NCBI RefSeq assembly: GCF_023101765.2
Contig: NC_064215.1
Span: forward strand, 1,550,001-1,614,000
Direction: 5' to 3'
Source of the DNA: Spodoptera frugiperda
Lineage: Eukaryota; Arthropoda; Insecta; Lepidoptera; Noctuidae
DNA: 64,000 nt
A program made the translations under genes and the position numbers. The first letter of the stretch is position 1. Every line of letters starts with the position of its first letter. Positions 62,281 to 64,000 of the stretch are shown piece by piece. The notes under the pieces were generated by a model, which saw only the letters and a program-made list of their open reading frames with translations, made no database searches and was not told the DNA's origin.

Positions 62281-62801
62281 TTGATTTACTTCAATACTTT
62301 ATATTTAACATTCATCATATATACTGAGTTGAACAGCGATAGAAAGTGGTTTTTGAAACGGTCTTGAAAAGAAAGTACGAGTACTTCATCTATATGACTG
62401 TACATCCCGAATATTCCTGAACGGTTTGCCAATCAATGCAACAAATCATTCGAGTAAAAAAAGATTTTGAACGTCAAGGTGAATTTGTTTGTAATTTTAC
62501 AAACACATTTACTTAAATTGTATAGGTTAATGTGCGAGGAAGAACAAAATGTTTTTGGACCTGATTTACTAATTGTTTTGCTGTGTGATATTTCACTATG
62601 ACTATGTATATCAGGTAATGAATATTGATGAAACAACTTTCTCTCAGTTACTACTAAACGAAACAAAGATATTTTAAGATGAAAACAAAACGCAGCGAAA
62701 TGTGAAAGATCGTCTAAACTAAACTAGTCTTTTAGCAGTTTGTATTTTTTTAAGCTTATGATGTGGTTTTTTGTAAACTGTGTCTAAACCATTAGTACCA
62801 T

Positions 62802-62853
62802 TGGAAATATCTGGGCAACTACTACTTACGTCGTAGTTGCCCAGATATTTCCA
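62802..62853. repeat. perfect 21-bp inverted repeat hairpin
   Basis: TGGAAATATCTGGGCAACTAC (arm; 62802-62822) is exactly complementary to 62833-62853 across a 10-base loop. It lies 60 bp upstream of the 62.9-kb composite splice site. The loop is short for a microRNA precursor. A transposon relic or a structured RNA element is possible. Confidence 0.85.
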
Positions 62854-62915
62854 TCATTGTATATAAACTTCTGCCTCCATGGATTCCCATTAATGTTAAA
62901 TATTATTTGTTCCAG

Positions 62916-62953
62916 GTAAGGATTCTCAGTGAACAATATAGGACGCAGAGAGT
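62916..62953 (+). other. candidate recursive splice site with 38-nt RS-exon
   Basis: TTTGTTCCAG|GTAAGG (junction at 62915/62916) is a composite acceptor-donor, and a consensus donor AGT|GTAAGT follows 38 nt later. In the phase left by the 29006-29075 exon the retained segment would read into TGA, as expected of a poison RS-exon. It is about 20 kb downstream of the 43.0-kb site. Confidence 0.4.
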
Positions 62954-63379
62954 GTAAGTAATGAAACGATTAAATTAATGGCGCCTATATCTCATGCGAT
63001 GCTGAGCAATATTACTTCTCCGTAATAAAACCGTTCGTCAGGCCATCCATCTCAATTATCCAACTTCCTTACAACTGCCTTTATTGACAATTTAAATCTT
63101 CCTACATCTGTACATACAGCTTTCTGTATAAACCTAGGAAACGTTAGAACATTTCCAGGAACTCGCTAACAGTGTTAAACGGTTCGTGGCAGTGCCACAG
63201 ACAACTTGAATTATACGCGTTATCAGAACATAAATAATGATGCAACTAAAATATACTTTGAGCGTGAAATTCTGAATTTCAAACCTTAGCTGGAATTTTG
63301 AAAAGCTGCGCGAGGTACCTTATCTGTCGAGGGTAGTTACCATTTTATGCGGCGTAGACGAAACCGAGGCACGTAGCAA

Positions 63380-63500
63380 CCCTCAATGTGAACAGGGTAT
63401 CGAACCCTGGCAGCGCGGTTGGCAAGTGAGCGCGACAGTTTGGCATCCCGCCTGGTCGGCGTGCCAGCCCTAGCCTCGGTTATTGCATTCCCGGCTACAG
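63380..63500 (-). repeat. possible tRNA-related repeat
   Basis: The minus strand carries CAGGGTTCGATACCCTG, a B-box-like palindrome, downstream of GCGCTCACTTGCCAACCGCG in a GC-rich patch. It may be a decayed tRNA-derived SINE of another family. No cloverleaf could be drawn. Confidence 0.3.
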
Positions 63501-64000
63501 TGCGCTGATGTGACGCAATCATGCAACTCGCTGATGCATCGCTGATGTCGCACTCTTACCACCCTTTATTTTAAAAGTTTCAAATTTAGCCTTTACTAGT
63601 ATTTAACCTTTTGTTATTTTTAAAAATCAGGTTTGGAGAACTTCGTAGCAGTTCAAAATAGCTTAGCAATCACTTTTTCTATGTCTCTCAAATTAGCAGA
63701 CTGTGAAAAACTTTCGATGTCTGTCACATTGTAGACTGTAGGCACTGACACAGTTTTGCTCCTAACTGTCATGAAAACATGATAATAAGCCTACGTGCAC
63801 GGCTTTCCTATTGGGAAATTGCTTTTCATGTTTGGACGGAACACGCAACGTTTAGTGAGTACACGAGGCACCACTAATAACTTATCCTAATCCGATCGCA
63901 GCGTGACAAATAAGTAAAACTCTCGGAAAAGTTGTTATCTTAAGGAAAAAGCCATTAATTAGAGGTGATGCGGAGACTGGAGAGGAGCACACATCCCCAT

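Larger units (their letters stand above)
54459..64000 (+). other. probable long first intron, right part
   Basis: Noncoding, with the LINE tail (57.6 kb), a MITE (59.4 kb), the hairpin and composite splice site (62.8-62.9 kb) and a tRNA-like patch (63.4 kb). CpG-rich patches at 56.58-56.75, 56.94-57.18 and 61.3-61.8 kb could be regulatory: the last includes a CRE at 61373 and two GCGGCCGC sites. It is intron only if the 29.0-kb exon is real and the gene extends past the window. Confidence 0.35.

Noticed and set aside
1..64000. CRISPR arrays, rRNA genes, bacterial-type operons
   Set aside because: No spaced direct-repeat arrays or rRNA-like blocks; composition and repeats are those of an insect genome.

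Overview
The window looks like a piece of an insect nuclear genome, most likely a moth (Lepidoptera, probably Noctuidae). It is AT-rich, intron- and intergenic-like, has no operons, and carries several repeat families that I recognise from memory as common in noctuid moths: a tRNA-derived SINE with a 'CCCTTCGGGGAT' tail, a family ending in a 'GCGGGAGAAGTCATTGGATGAT' type motif, and several short 5'-truncated LINE 3' ends with GAT-rich tails. No family search could be run, so the taxon is an inference.

Layout. 1-9.4 kb is unremarkable AT-rich DNA with a paired CRE octamer at 7.0 kb. 9.4-11.6 kb is bracketed by a perfect 31-bp direct repeat and holds a CpG-rich module made of palindromes. 12.7-14.1 kb is a non-autonomous piggyBac-type TTAA element. 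19.65-20.19 kb is an internally deleted Tc1/mariner element, 20.7-20.9 kb a MITE, and 23.9-28.2 kb contains SINE-like fragments. At 28.7-29.1 kb there is a CpG-rich promoter-like region followed by a short first coding exon (MGQAFGTT..., probably N-myristoylated) with a good 5' splice site. Everything to the right is consistent with one very long first intron (at least 35 kb) of that gene: I found no convincing second exon. It contains candidate recursive (ratchet) splice sites, a cluster of ACCGGT motifs, SINE and LINE fragments, and an antisense BEL/Pao retrotransposon.

The only long open reading frame is the 1734-codon Gag-Pol polyprotein of the BEL/Pao element (48287-53491, minus strand), with DUF1759/gag, zinc knuckles, aspartic protease, reverse transcriptase, RNase H, integrase and C-terminal DUF5641-like regions and all catalytic residues visible. 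Its LTRs are short (about 206 bp) and clearly diverged from each other even though the ORF is intact. There is no target-site duplication, and the 3' LTR has lost its end and is capped by an inverted 42-bp copy of the primer-binding-site/leader region. That structure is the strongest anomaly in the window.

Most other short ORFs show no sign of being genes and are not listed. The exceptions are two GC-richer coding-like stretches (15.4 and 62.1 kb), listed with low confidence.
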